The notes beneath the pieces were generated by a model. That model saw nothing but the letters and a program-made list of their open reading frames with translations. It had not been told where the DNA came from and ran no database searches. Positions 28,377 through 38,579 of a stretch of 64,000 nucleotides of DNA are shown piece after piece (the stretch's first letter is position 1; each line of letters starts with the position of its first letter). The stretch is from NCBI GenBank assembly GCA_001602645.1, contig LUYE01000021.1:1-64000 (forward strand), in the 5' to 3' direction. Both the position numbers and the translations under genes were made by a program. This DNA comes from Methanosarcinales archaeon Methan_01 (lineage in GTDB: Archaea > Halobacteriota > Methanosarcinia > Methanotrichales > Methanotrichaceae).

Positions 28377-29119
28377 AAAAGATTGCAATATACGGCAAGG
28401 GTGGAATCGGAAAATCCACCACAACGGCCAACGTATCTGCGGCCTTGGCCAATCTAGGGTACAAAGTGATGCAGATCGGATGTGATCCAAAGGCCGATTC
28501 TACAAGCATGCTGATGGGCGGAAGGCCTTTGCCTACCATATTGGAGACATTGAGAAACAAAAATAACAGCGAGGTAGCCCTCAATGATGTGGTCTTTCGA
28601 GGTTTTGGAGGCGTATTATGTGCAGAATGTGGTGGCCCAACACCTGGTATGGGGTGCGCAGGCAGAGGTATAATAGCTTCTTTCGAGAAGCTGGCATCTT
28701 TGAACGCCTACGAGATTTACCGACCCGACGTAGTCTTTTACGACGTGCTTGGAGACGTCGTATGCGGCGGATTTGCGATGCCTCTTCGGAAAGGATACGC
28801 AGATGAAATATATATCGTGACTTCCGGGGAGAAGATGTCCCTCTTCGCCGCTCGAAATATCGCCCGAGCGGTGGATCAGTTCAAAGGCTGGGGCTACGCC
28901 CAACTGAAAGGCATAATCCTCAACGCCCGGGGGGTTGCAGAGGAATCCGAGCTGGTTAAGAGAGCAGCTAGCGAGATCGGTACAGATGTTGTCGCCGAAA
29001 TTCCTCGCGATCCCAGGATTCAGGTCTGTGAAGAAAAGAACATGACCGTAATTGAGGGGGAACCCGATTCGTCCTTGGCGGAGACCTACAGAAGATTGGC
29101 CCAAAAAATAGTGGATTGA
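28373..29119 (+). CDS. NifH/CfbC/BchL-like ATP-dependent iron protein
   Basis: [61 protein letters not shown]; overlaps the NifK-like stop by 4 bp. Confidence 0.96.
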   Translation: MKKIAIYGKGGIGKSTTTANVSAALANLGYKVMQIGCDPKADSTSMLMGGRPLPTILETLRNKNNSEVALNDVVFRGFGGVLCAECGGPTPGMGCAGRGIIASFEKLASLNAYEIYRPDVVFYDVLGDVVCGGFAMPLRKGYADEIYIVTSGEKMSLFAARNIARAVDQFKGWGYAQLKGIILNARGVAEESELVKRAASEIGTDVVAEIPRDPRIQVCEEKNMTVIEGEPDSSLAETYRRLAQKIVD

Positions 29120-29319
29120 AGCGCTCCAAAGTAAACCATCTTCGATTCTACAAAGAGAGATGGTATCCTCGGTTGTTCTAACAACTTCGTGATGGCTCAA
29201 CAAAAGACTCGTATCAGTTTTCATAGCAGTTAGTGTATGGATATCGCCCAATTCATCTTAATCGCTAGCCTATTGATTTTTCTTTTTTTAATATAAGACC
29301 AGATCTCCTCAGCTTGGTA

Positions 29320-29635
29320 CTAATTCATTTGAAGTTCTCTGAGATGATAATCTGTGACCTCTTTGCATCGCCTCCCGGCGAGATCAAGCCACCTGCATAT
29401 CGTACTCTTGCCACGGCCTGTAGCTCATGCAACTCCGCGAATACTTCCCTTCTTGGGGAGCAATGAAAGATTTCTAAGCATTTCATCGGTTGGCGCGTTC
29501 AATCCAAAAGGGTGTACCTCTACTTTCGCTGAAACGATGTCCACAGGTCTTGCAGCGAAAGAGCGCTGCATTAATTCACCATATCCTCCTTGAAAATGAT
29601 GTTATCTGTGCCCCTTTTGCCCTAGTTCGGACAGT
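29320..29635 (-). pseudogene. Degenerate IS1-like transposase N-terminal remnant
   Basis: Minus strand pieces in different frames: CPN*GKRGTDNIIFKE, RCKTCGHRFSESRGTPF, FGLNAPTDEMLRNLSLLPKKGSIRGVA*ATGRGKSTICRWLDLAGRRCKEVTDYHLRELQMN*. Zinc-ribbon plus HTH of IS1-type transposases, with stops and frameshifts. Confidence 0.7.
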
Positions 29636-29969
29636 CTCTGTTCCAACACCGCAGCTCTGATGTCTCGTCTTCTTCCTGCGCGGCTCCCTCCTCAAAACTG
29701 AGAATCGATATCATTATATATAAATTTATTCAATTAAATGCGGACCTGGCACAATCTCTCTACCGCTGCTGCTGGCCGCGCAAAATCCATCCACCCGCCA
29801 TTTATCGCTTCATCTTCAAATCCGATATTGCCTCTGGTGGCGGAAGGCATCGCCTTCCCGTGAACGAATCGAAACGTTTAAAATCAACTTAATTTACTTA
29901 TGATTAGAATTACTTGAATTATGTCGGCTAGCCGAAGTGATCTGAAACAGCTGTGGTGGTCGAATCGAT

Positions 29970-31223
29970 ATGAGGAAACACGCTATCTGCCTCACAATCC
30001 TGATATCATCCCTTCTCGTCTCCGTCGAGGCGTCGGGTTGGCCCCAGTTCCAGGGAGATGCGATGAACTCCGGTCTCACCGGAGATGAGGTCCCAAATAA
30101 CCCCCAGATTATCTGGTCGGCGGACCTGGTCCGAGTCGACGTTCCTCCCATCGTGGCAGACGGCTTTGTTTATGTTCTGGCTGGGAACGGGACCCTCTGG
30201 TCCCTCTCAAAAAGGACAGGGTACCTCAGATGGAAGGCTCAGATGGACGGGTGGGTCTTCCAGACCTCGACCCCTGCCTTCTGGGATGGCAGGATCTTTG
30301 CCGCCACCGACTCCGGCGATCTCGCCGCCTTCGACGCCGATACAGGTCAATTGCTATGGTGCCGTCACCTCACAGAAAGTAGGTTCGAGGTTCCCATCAC
30401 ATCTCTGGAAGGCCAGATCTTTCTGGGGGAGGGAAGCGGCCGCGGAAAGAAGATGAAGCGCTACTTCTCCTTCGACCCTGACGGAACGGAGGTCTGGAAC
30501 CAGACCTCCGAGACCGGAGGGTTCCAGTGGTGCGGAGCGTGCGTTTCTGGCGACTATCTGGTCTACGGCGACCACGAAGGCGTCCTTAGAAGCGTGAGGA
30601 TAGCGGATGGTGCCCTCACCGACGAGCTCGCCCTCAGCGACGGATCGAGGATCGACTTCGCTAGAGAGGACGCCGGACGGATCAGGAACTCGGCAAACTG
30701 CAGGGACGGCTGGATCCGCATCGCCTCCGAGTTCTCGGCCGAGTTGGGCTACGCATGGAAGATAGGGTTCAACGATGCCGACGGGACCTTCGAGAACCGA
30801 GGCTGGAGCTCTCCCGTGGGGTTCAGCACCTCAACTCCGGCCGTCTACGACGGCAGGGTCTACTTGGGCGTCGGCGAGCACGGCCATCCAGGAGCTCTCG
30901 CCTGCATCGACGACTCGACCGGCGATCTGATCTGGTCCTTTCCCCTCGACGCTGGGGTCAAGTCATCTCCAGTGGTCTCAACATCAGAAGATCGGCCCCG
31001 CATCATTTTTGCCACCGCCAGAGTGAACGGATCGATATATTGCTTAGAGGACGCTGGGGAGTACCCCAACCTCGTCTGGCGGTTCGATCCTCCCGACGAC
31101 GGCTACCTCCTGGCGGGGGTCGCCGTCTCCGAGGGAGCGGTCTACTTCGGCACCGAAAAGGGCATTTTATACTGCTTATCCGATGCGGAAAAAAAGCTAC
31201 AAAAAGGTGGATTAAATCTATGA
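29970..31223 (+). CDS. Secreted PQQ-type beta-propeller repeat protein
   Basis: Signal peptide; WPQFQGDAMNSGLTGDEVPNNPQIIWSADL; repeated GxLxWxxxxD blades. Confidence 0.9.
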   Translation: MRKHAICLTILISSLLVSVEASGWPQFQGDAMNSGLTGDEVPNNPQIIWSADLVRVDVPPIVADGFVYVLAGNGTLWSLSKRTGYLRWKAQMDGWVFQTSTPAFWDGRIFAATDSGDLAAFDADTGQLLWCRHLTESRFEVPITSLEGQIFLGEGSGRGKKMKRYFSFDPDGTEVWNQTSETGGFQWCGACVSGDYLVYGDHEGVLRSVRIADGALTDELALSDGSRIDFAREDAGRIRNSANCRDGWIRIASEFSAELGYAWKIGFNDADGTFENRGWSSPVGFSTSTPAVYDGRVYLGVGEHGHPGALACIDDSTGDLIWSFPLDAGVKSSPVVSTSEDRPRIIFATARVNGSIYCLEDAGEYPNLVWRFDPPDDGYLLAGVAVSEGAVYFGTEKGILYCLSDAEKKLQKGGLNL

Positions 31224-32467
31224 TGCTAACAATTTCAGCTAAGTTACGAATCCTGAAAACCGCCTCGGTCCTGATCCTACTAGCCTTCATGGTTCAGCCC
31301 ATCTCCGGCGAGAGCCATGTAGACGATCGGAACGCCACCGAAGAAGATGACTGGGCTCAGTTTCACCACGACCTCCAGAATTCAGGAAGGTCCAGCTCAA
31401 CTGCGCCCAGGACCAACGCCACCCTATGGGTGAGCGAAGATCTCGGCTTTCAGGCAGGATCTTCTGTCGCCGTCGCTGATGGAAAGGTCTTTGCCAACGG
31501 CGTCGATGAGATAGTCTGTTTCGATGAGTTCACCGGCGAGGTACTATGGACTGCGCCCTTCGAGAAGAACGCTGACGTTTGCTGCTCCTGGTTTACGCCT
31601 GCTTATAACGAAGGCAAGATCTTCTTTTCCGGGACGGATACGGTCTGCCTCAACTCGACGGACGGAAGGGAGATCTGGAACCGCGACCATCCCTCTGGGA
31701 GGGGGGCTGTAGATGGAAGCCCCGTCGCGGTGGAGGGGAAGGTGATCGCGAGCGATTGGGACGGCCACCATTACTTCTGCCTCGATGAGTCGACTGGGGA
31801 GGAGCTCTGGATCTTCGAGGTCGAAGGGGACGCCCAGTCTACACCTGCCATCTCCAATGGCAGAGTCGTCTTCGGGGCCTGGGAGTGGGGGCTTGGAGGC
31901 GCAATGTACTGCATCGACCTTGAGACAGGCCAGGAGATCTGGAGGCTTGATGCCGAGAACTCGCCAGCCGGATCCGCTGCCATAGAGGACGAGGTCGTCT
32001 ATATGGCGACCTACAACTTCGATGGCGACGGCGACATTTTCGCCCTCTCCCTCGACGATGGCTCGGTCCTATGGAGAAAGACCATCGCGCCAACCGACTC
32101 TACCCCCACCCTTGCCGAGGGCAATCTCTACGTCTGCGGCGGATGCGAGGGGTTCAGCGACTCGATCACCTACTGCTTCAATGCCTCCAGCGGCGACCAA
32201 CTATGGTCGACGGACCCAGAAGATGAGATCGGCGACTGGAGGTGCTCGATGGCCTACGCCGACGGCCTCGTCTTCGTCGGTAGGCCCGACTTCGACGATT
32301 TCGGCGGAACCGTCGCCCTCGACGCCGCCTCCGGCGAGGTGGTCTGGAGCCATCCGGGCGGCGGATCCTCGCCAGCCGTCAGCGATGGAATCGTCTTTTC
32401 CGTCGGAGGAGGCAGATTATGGGCCTTTGGCGAAATATATGCTGAAGATACGGAGGAGGCAGTGTGA
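31220..32467 (+). CDS. Secreted PQQ-type beta-propeller repeat protein
   Basis: ATG 31220 chosen (ORF track extends to 30755 inside the preceding gene). WAQFHHDLQNSGRSSST, GEVLWTAPF, GQEIWRLDAEN blades. Confidence 0.9.
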   Translation: MMLTISAKLRILKTASVLILLAFMVQPISGESHVDDRNATEEDDWAQFHHDLQNSGRSSSTAPRTNATLWVSEDLGFQAGSSVAVADGKVFANGVDEIVCFDEFTGEVLWTAPFEKNADVCCSWFTPAYNEGKIFFSGTDTVCLNSTDGREIWNRDHPSGRGAVDGSPVAVEGKVIASDWDGHHYFCLDESTGEELWIFEVEGDAQSTPAISNGRVVFGAWEWGLGGAMYCIDLETGQEIWRLDAENSPAGSAAIEDEVVYMATYNFDGDGDIFALSLDDGSVLWRKTIAPTDSTPTLAEGNLYVCGGCEGFSDSITYCFNASSGDQLWSTDPEDEIGDWRCSMAYADGLVFVGRPDFDDFGGTVALDAASGEVVWSHPGGGSSPAVSDGIVFSVGGGRLWAFGEIYAEDTEEAV

Positions 32468-35400
32468 CAGGTAGAGCCATCTTCGCCCTCCTCCTTATCG
32501 TCGCAGCAGCTCTCCTTCAGCCAGCCCTCGGGGACTTTTTGACCTTTTCCGGCGACCCTCAGAGGACTGGAGACGTCAGCGGTCCTGGCCCCGAAGCTCC
32601 AAACCTCCTCTGGAGCGAGAAGGTGACGGCCAAAGGCTATATCGGCGGCGGGGCAGCGGTATCGGCTGGGCGAGTCTACGTCTCCTCCTGGCCTGACATG
32701 TCGTACGCCGGCGAGCAGGGGGTCGGGTGTCTTGACGCTGGGAATGGATCGCTTCTGTGGCTGAACCCCATCGGCGGGAAGGGCAGCGCCTCGACCCCGG
32801 CCCTGAAGGACGGCCGAGTCTACGTAGGATCCTTCGTCGGGGACCTTTACTGCATCGATGCCGAGACGGGAGAGACGGTCTGGAACAGGACCCTCGAGAA
32901 CGATCCCCAGTGGTGGGGGATCGCCTCCTCCCCCCTGGCTCTGGACGAGGGTGTCCTGGTGATGACCTTCTCCTCGGGGGCTCTGCACCATCTCACCTTA
33001 GATGGCCAGGAGATCTGGAACCTCTCCACCGGCAAGATCGACCCTTATACTTCGCCGGCATACTTCGATGGGAAGGTCTACTTCGCAGGCGGTGACCCGG
33101 CCCTCTACTGCGTCGACGTCTCCTCCGGCCATATCCTCTGGAAATTGCCTACGGAGGCGCCGATAACCTCAACCCCATCGGTGGCCGACGGGTCGGTCTT
33201 CTTCGCCAGCGGCGACCGCTTCGTGGCAGCCGATGCTGCCACCGGCGATGTGATCTGGGAAGAACCAATGACTGGCACCATATCATCTCCCGCCATATCT
33301 CATGGCCGGGTCTACGTCGGAACCGGCGACTCCTCTTTGAATTGCTATGATGAATCAAGCGGCACCCTCCTCTGGAGGGCGGAGACGAACGGCCCGGTCG
33401 CCTCCTCTCCGGTCGTCGCCGGCGGCCTCGTCTACTTCGGAACTCAAACTGGTGAGGGCATCGTCTACGCCCTCGACGCCATGAGCGGCTCGACGGTCTG
33501 GAGCTACAACGTCGGCGAATATGTCATGTCGTCGCCGGCGGTCTCCGACGGGCTCCTCTTCATCGGAGCCGACGACGGCCGGGTCCGGGCCATGGGGCCA
33601 AAGGCCCCAACCGAGGCCGATGTCGAGATGCCCTTCGATCTCACCTCCTCTGCGGGAGAGAATCTCTCCGCAGGGACCGACCTTCCTAAGCCCGAGGCCC
33701 TCTTCATCGTCGTCGAGAACAAGGCCGTCATCGAAGAGGCGGGAAAGGACTCGCCCCTAAAAGTCACCCTGATACCGCCCGACGACCTTCCCTCGAACCT
33801 CTCGGGGCGAGACCTGATCTTTCTTGAGATGGTGGGGGCGGAGACGGCGGAAAGACTCGCCCCCCTTCTGGAGGGGCCGAAGGCCGACGGCGTTCCCATC
33901 GTCGCGATCCATTCTGAGGGGTACGACGAGATCCTCGCCAACGTCGACCTCGATGACCACCCGGCCATAGAAGAGTACTGGAACTATGGGGGCCTCGAGA
34001 ACATGAAGAGGCTCTTTTCTTATCTTGGAGCGGAGCTCTGCGATCTTCCCATCCCGGTGGAGGAGCCTGTACCGACCCCCAAGGCATACATATTCCACCC
34101 GGATTCCCCGGACGTCTTCCTGAACACCACGTCCTACCTGGAATGGTATCGAAACAGGACGGATCACCCCTACAACGAGAGCCGTCCAACGATAGGGGTC
34201 ATGACCTACTACCAGGATATGGCGGCGCCGGAGAGGACTTTGCTCTTCAGGGTTCTTGAAGGAAATGGAGCAAACGTCATCGATATCGGCTTTTCTGGCA
34301 CCTCTGCCATAAAGCAGTTCTTCATCGAGAACGGGTCATCCATGGTGGACGCCACGATCCTCACCAAGTCTTTTCGGATAAACTATGGCGACCCGGACCA
34401 GGGGATATCAGACCTCGAGGAGCTGAACGTGCCGGTCCTGAACGGCATCCGGATGTACTACGAGACCACCGAGGAGTGGAGGGGCGGGCCGGGGATCTAT
34501 CCGACTGAGGTCTACATGCAGGTGGCGATGCCGGAGATGGACGGCGTCATCGAGCCTATAGTCGTCGCCGGGAGAAATGATACCCTCTACGAGCCGATCG
34601 AGGACCAGATGGAGTGGCTCGCCGATAGGGCGATCGCCTGGGCGGAGCTCAGCAGAACTCCAAACAGAGAGAAGAAGGCTGCGATCATCTACTACAACCA
34701 CGGCGGGGGGAAAGACAACCTAGGAGCGACATACATCAACGTCCCCAGGAGCCTCCAGGTGATCCTGGAAGGTCTGAACGAGTCCGGCTACCTGGTCCTC
34801 GGGACGATCCCCGAGGAGGGGGACCTCGTGGACCTGATGGCCCACCAGGGAACGAACGTCGGGACTTGGGCTCCGGGAGAGCTGGAGAAGATGGTGGCAA
34901 GAGGAAACGCCACCCTGATCCCTGTGGAGGAGTATATCGCCTGGTTTGAGACGATCGATCCCGAACGGCAGAGGGAGGTGATCGAGAGGTGGGGGCCGCC
35001 TCCCGGCGAGATAATGGTCTATCAGAACGAGAGCGGGGAGTATCTTGTGATCCCCAAGCTCTCCTTCGGAAACGTCATCCTAGCCCCCCAGCCTACGAGA
35101 GGCTGGCTTCAGAACAGCACCGTCCTCTACCACAATAAGGACATCCCGCCCCACCACCAGTACATCGCCTTCTACTTCTGGCTCAGGAAGGGGTACGATG
35201 CCGACTTTATCGTCCACCTCGGAAAACACGGGACCCAGGAGTGGACCCCCGGCAAGGAGGTCGGAATCTCTGGAGACAACTGCTGGCCTGGGATACTGAT
35301 TCAGGACCTTCCGGTCATCTACCCCTACATCGTCGACAACATAGCCGAAGGGTCCCAGGCGAAGAGGAGGGGCAACGCCGTGATGATCACCCACCTTACG

Positions 35401-37704
35401 CCGCCGATAGTGGCCTGTGGCCTCTACGGCAACTTCACAAATCTCGCGGAGACCGCCTTCAACTACAACCAGGTCGAAAACGCCTCCGTAAAGGCCCTTT
35501 ACGGAGAGACGATTATCGCCCAGTGCGAAGAGATGAACCTCGACGAGGATCTGGGCAAAAACCTCCGCGAGCTCTCCAGAGACCCGGAGGCCTTCGACGA
35601 GTTCGTCGGCGAGCTTGAGCACTACCTCTACGACCTGAAGAACGAGTTCATGCCCTACGGCCTCCACACCTTTGCAACGCCTCCGGAGGGAAGAGCCCGT
35701 CTGGAGATGGTACAATCGATGCTAGGCGACGACTACAAGAGAGAGGTCGCCTTCATGATCTCTTACGAGGATTACCCAAACCCCTCAAGGCTCGATAAGG
35801 AGCGAGAGCTCGATAACTCCTCCCTGGACCTACTGGCGGCGGTCATCGACGACGGAACAAGCCCCGATCTCGCCCAGGTCGAGATCTTCTCCAATCTGAC
35901 GGGCGCGGGAGAGGTGGTGAACGCATCGGAGAACCTGACGGCTCTCCTCGCCCTCGGACGCTTCTACTCTGAGGGGCTCGATGCCTCCGTCGAAGAGGTT
36001 CCGCGATTCGTAAACGCCTCGGAGTCGGAGTACACTCCGCCTTCACCGGCTGACGATCCCATAAGGGATCCCAACGTCCTTCCGACCGGGAGGAACTTCC
36101 ACTCGATAAGCCCGAGGATGGTCCCCACCCAGGCCGCCTGGGAGGTGGGGTCGGCCCTCGCGGAGGAGCTGATCGAGGTTCATCGGACGGAGCACAACGG
36201 GACGTATCCGAGAAAGTTCGCCATCGTCCTCTGGGCCTGGGCGACCACCGACCACGGCGTCGTCGAGGCCGAGATCCTGAAGCTGGTGGGGGCAGAGCCG
36301 GTCTGGGACTCCTACGGAGGCGTCTCCGACGTCCGGCTGACGCCCTTATCGGAGCTCGGAAGGCCCCGGATAGACGTGGTGGTGGTTCCTTCGGGGCTCC
36401 ACCGGGACCTATTCCCCGAGAAGCTTCAGCTGATCGACAGGGCGATACGGCTTGCTGCCAACGACTCGTCGACCGATCATCCGAATTACGTCCGGGAGAA
36501 CTCGGAGAAGATACGGTTGGGCCTTCTGGCCACCGGCAACTACTCCGAAGAGGACGCCGGCTACCTAGCCGTCAGCAGGATCTTTCTTGAGGCCGCCGGA
36601 ACCTACGGCCCTAACCTCGAGGGGCCGGTAGCCGCGAGCGACACCTGGGAGAACGATTCGAAGCTCGGTAACCTCTTCATCGATAGGATGTCCTACATCT
36701 ACGGCGACGACGTCTGGGGGAGCAGGACCGCCACAGGGAAGAGCTACGAAGCTGCTCAGACCGACCTCTATCGGCGAAACCTCGCCGAGGTGGAGGGGGC
36801 GGTCCACCACACCAACTCAAACCTCTACGGCTTCGTCGACAACGACGACGTCTACCAGTACATGGGGGGGATCGCCATGGCCGTCAGGACAGTGACGGGC
36901 GAGACTCCCTCCCTCTACGTCACCGACGCCAGGGACAAGAGCCAGGACGGCAAAGTCGAGCCCCTCAAAAGCTTCTTTTCAAGGGAGCTGCGGTCCCGCT
37001 ATTACAACCCCAAATGGATCGAGGGTATGCAGGGCCAGGGCTACTCGGGGGCGAGGGAGATGGACAAGTTCGTCGAGCACCTCTGGGGATGGGACGTCAC
37101 CGTTCCCGACCTGGTCTCTGAGACGATGTGGAACGAGGCCTACGACGTCTACGTCAACGACAAGTACGAGATGGGCCTCCAGGAGTTCTTCGACGAGAAT
37201 AACCCCTACGCATACCAGGTGATCACGGCGAGGATGCTGGAGGCGTCGAGGAAGGATTACTGGCACCCCAACGAGGAGATGAAGCAGCATCTGGCAGCGG
37301 AGTTCGAGGCGTCGGAGATCGAGTACGGCGTCACTTGCTGCCACCACACCTGCGGGAACCTCCTCCTCAGAGAGTACATGGTGGGGATCATCACCGGCAC
37401 GGAGCCGACGGAGGTGGCCACCAGCGGCCCAAGGAGCGGGTCCAGCAGGCACCCCTATCCTCAGGACGAGGCTTCTGGCACCGCCAACCAGACCCTCTCG
37501 GCGAGCATCGGAACCGATACCTCCGAAGAGCCGGACCTGGAGGAGGTGACGACCGAATCGGAGGGCGATGAGGTGAGCGGTTTTGTCATGGAGGATATAT
37601 CCGAGAAGAGCAGCATGCCCTCGATATCGGGGGCCCCCCTGATGGGGATCATCCTCGTCCTCTTCATCCTTCTGGCGATAGGGGCGGGGTTCAGGAGGAG
37701 GTAA
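32464..37704 (+). CDS. Secreted, C-terminally membrane-anchored fusion of PQQ-type beta-propeller and CobN/magnesium-chelatase H-type chelatase
   Basis: Signal peptide; N-terminal propeller (DFLTFSGDPQRTGDVSGPG ... GRVRAMGPKAPTE); CobN motifs (RPTIGVMTYYQDMAAPERTLLFRVLEGNGANVIDIGF, LGKHGTQEWTPGKEVGISGDNCWPGILIQDLPVIYPYIVDN, TCCHHTCGNLLLREYMVG); C-terminal helix GAPLMGIILVLFILLAIGAGFRRR. Confidence 0.93.
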   Translation: MTGRAIFALLLIVAAALLQPALGDFLTFSGDPQRTGDVSGPGPEAPNLLWSEKVTAKGYIGGGAAVSAGRVYVSSWPDMSYAGEQGVGCLDAGNGSLLWLNPIGGKGSASTPALKDGRVYVGSFVGDLYCIDAETGETVWNRTLENDPQWWGIASSPLALDEGVLVMTFSSGALHHLTLDGQEIWNLSTGKIDPYTSPAYFDGKVYFAGGDPALYCVDVSSGHILWKLPTEAPITSTPSVADGSVFFASGDRFVAADAATGDVIWEEPMTGTISSPAISHGRVYVGTGDSSLNCYDESSGTLLWRAETNGPVASSPVVAGGLVYFGTQTGEGIVYALDAMSGSTVWSYNVGEYVMSSPAVSDGLLFIGADDGRVRAMGPKAPTEADVEMPFDLTSSAGENLSAGTDLPKPEALFIVVENKAVIEEAGKDSPLKVTLIPPDDLPSNLSGRDLIFLEMVGAETAERLAPLLEGPKADGVPIVAIHSEGYDEILANVDLDDHPAIEEYWNYGGLENMKRLFSYLGAELCDLPIPVEEPVPTPKAYIFHPDSPDVFLNTTSYLEWYRNRTDHPYNESRPTIGVMTYYQDMAAPERTLLFRVLEGNGANVIDIGFSGTSAIKQFFIENGSSMVDATILTKSFRINYGDPDQGISDLEELNVPVLNGIRMYYETTEEWRGGPGIYPTEVYMQVAMPEMDGVIEPIVVAGRNDTLYEPIEDQMEWLADRAIAWAELSRTPNREKKAAIIYYNHGGGKDNLGATYINVPRSLQVILEGLNESGYLVLGTIPEEGDLVDLMAHQGTNVGTWAPGELEKMVARGNATLIPVEEYIAWFETIDPERQREVIERWGPPPGEIMVYQNESGEYLVIPKLSFGNVILAPQPTRGWLQNSTVLYHNKDIPPHHQYIAFYFWLRKGYDADFIVHLGKHGTQEWTPGKEVGISGDNCWPGILIQDLPVIYPYIVDNIAEGSQAKRRGNAVMITHLTPPIVACGLYGNFTNLAETAFNYNQVENASVKALYGETIIAQCEEMNLDEDLGKNLRELSRDPEAFDEFVGELEHYLYDLKNEFMPYGLHTFATPPEGRARLEMVQSMLGDDYKREVAFMISYEDYPNPSRLDKERELDNSSLDLLAAVIDDGTSPDLAQVEIFSNLTGAGEVVNASENLTALLALGRFYSEGLDASVEEVPRFVNASESEYTPPSPADDPIRDPNVLPTGRNFHSISPRMVPTQAAWEVGSALAEELIEVHRTEHNGTYPRKFAIVLWAWATTDHGVVEAEILKLVGAEPVWDSYGGVSDVRLTPLSELGRPRIDVVVVPSGLHRDLFPEKLQLIDRAIRLAANDSSTDHPNYVRENSEKIRLGLLATGNYSEEDAGYLAVSRIFLEAAGTYGPNLEGPVAASDTWENDSKLGNLFIDRMSYIYGDDVWGSRTATGKSYEAAQTDLYRRNLAEVEGAVHHTNSNLYGFVDNDDVYQYMGGIAMAVRTVTGETPSLYVTDARDKSQDGKVEPLKSFFSRELRSRYYNPKWIEGMQGQGYSGAREMDKFVEHLWGWDVTVPDLVSETMWNEAYDVYVNDKYEMGLQEFFDENNPYAYQVITARMLEASRKDYWHPNEEMKQHLAAEFEASEIEYGVTCCHHTCGNLLLREYMVGIITGTEPTEVATSGPRSGSSRHPYPQDEASGTANQTLSASIGTDTSEEPDLEEVTTESEGDEVSGFVMEDISEKSSMPSISGAPLMGIILVLFILLAIGAGFRRR

Positions 37705-37895
37705 AGCCTCCATCCTGAACTATCCGCGCCGCCTCATTTTGGCGCCGCCTCCCTCTCTAGGTCGTCTCCCTCTGAGCCCGTATCTCTTCAATGGTGCGAG
37801 GGCAACGTATCTTTATCTTACGCAGAGGGAATTGCGCAAACGTTATATCCTGTAAACTTGACTTACCTCCAATCGGGTTTGGTAGGTGACCGTCG

Positions 37896-38579
37896 TTGGA
37901 TTTCACTTGGCTTGCCGCTTCTGGAGTTCTGGTGGGGATCATCATCTTCGCGCTGAAGGTCAGCCTGGGGTGCGGCCTTGCGAGCCTCAGCCGTCGCGAG
38001 GTTCTTCTCATCGCCGCAGGGTACTTGGGGATCTCTCTATTCATGGGCGTGGCCGTTGAGCTTCTCCCCGATGATTTATTGACGACCGCTCTTGATGCCG
38101 GCGTTGCCCTCCACCTTCTCGTCGCCATGCTCCTGGTCGCCCTGGGGGTGATGACCGCCAGAGACTGGAACAGCCACCGTCACGACATATCGCGCAAGAC
38201 CTTCTGGGTATTATCGATGCCCTGTCCCGCCTGCCTTGCCGCGAGCTTCATATCCTGCAGCTTCCTCGCGGAGATTGCGAAGATCGACGCGTGGAAGATC
38301 GGCGTCGTAGTGGGCCTTCTCTTCTTCTTCAGCATTGCGGCCTTCTCCGGGTTTTTGGGAAGGATCAAAAGAGCACCTTCGGCCATGGGCCATGCCATGA
38401 TCTTTCTTGGCCTCTTCTACCTCATGTCGATGCTTATAATCCCAGCTTATCTGAATTCCCAGAAGATCTCTTTTGTGCCCACGGATTTGCAGTTCATGGA
38501 AGTGGCTTATTCCTACCTGACCATCCTCTCAATCGTCGGCCTGGGATTTATCGCTCGAAAGCGGGGGATACCGATTTGA
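37896..38579 (+). CDS. DUF2162-type membrane protein
   Basis: Polytopic; FTWLAASGVLVGIIIFALKVSLGCGLASLSRREVLLIAAGYLG and SMPCPACLAASFISCSFL; sits between CobN-like and ExbB-like genes. Confidence 0.75.
   Translation: MDFTWLAASGVLVGIIIFALKVSLGCGLASLSRREVLLIAAGYLGISLFMGVAVELLPDDLLTTALDAGVALHLLVAMLLVALGVMTARDWNSHRHDISRKTFWVLSMPCPACLAASFISCSFLAEIAKIDAWKIGVVVGLLFFFSIAAFSGFLGRIKRAPSAMGHAMIFLGLFYLMSMLIIPAYLNSQKISFVPTDLQFMEVAYSYLTILSIVGLGFIARKRGIPI

Noticed and set aside
25775-29119. Canonical nitrogen-fixing nifHDK operon
   Set aside because: Gene order is D-K-H, the K-like protein lacks a standard P-cluster cysteine, and nifB/nifEN/PII genes are absent from the window.
30755-31219. N-terminal extension of the second propeller ORF
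   Set aside because: It overlaps the preceding propeller gene out of frame; a signal peptide begins at ATG 31220.
38291-38575. N-terminal extension of the ExbB-like ORF
   Set aside because: It overlaps the DUF2162 gene out of frame; the ExbB-like protein begins near TTG 38576.
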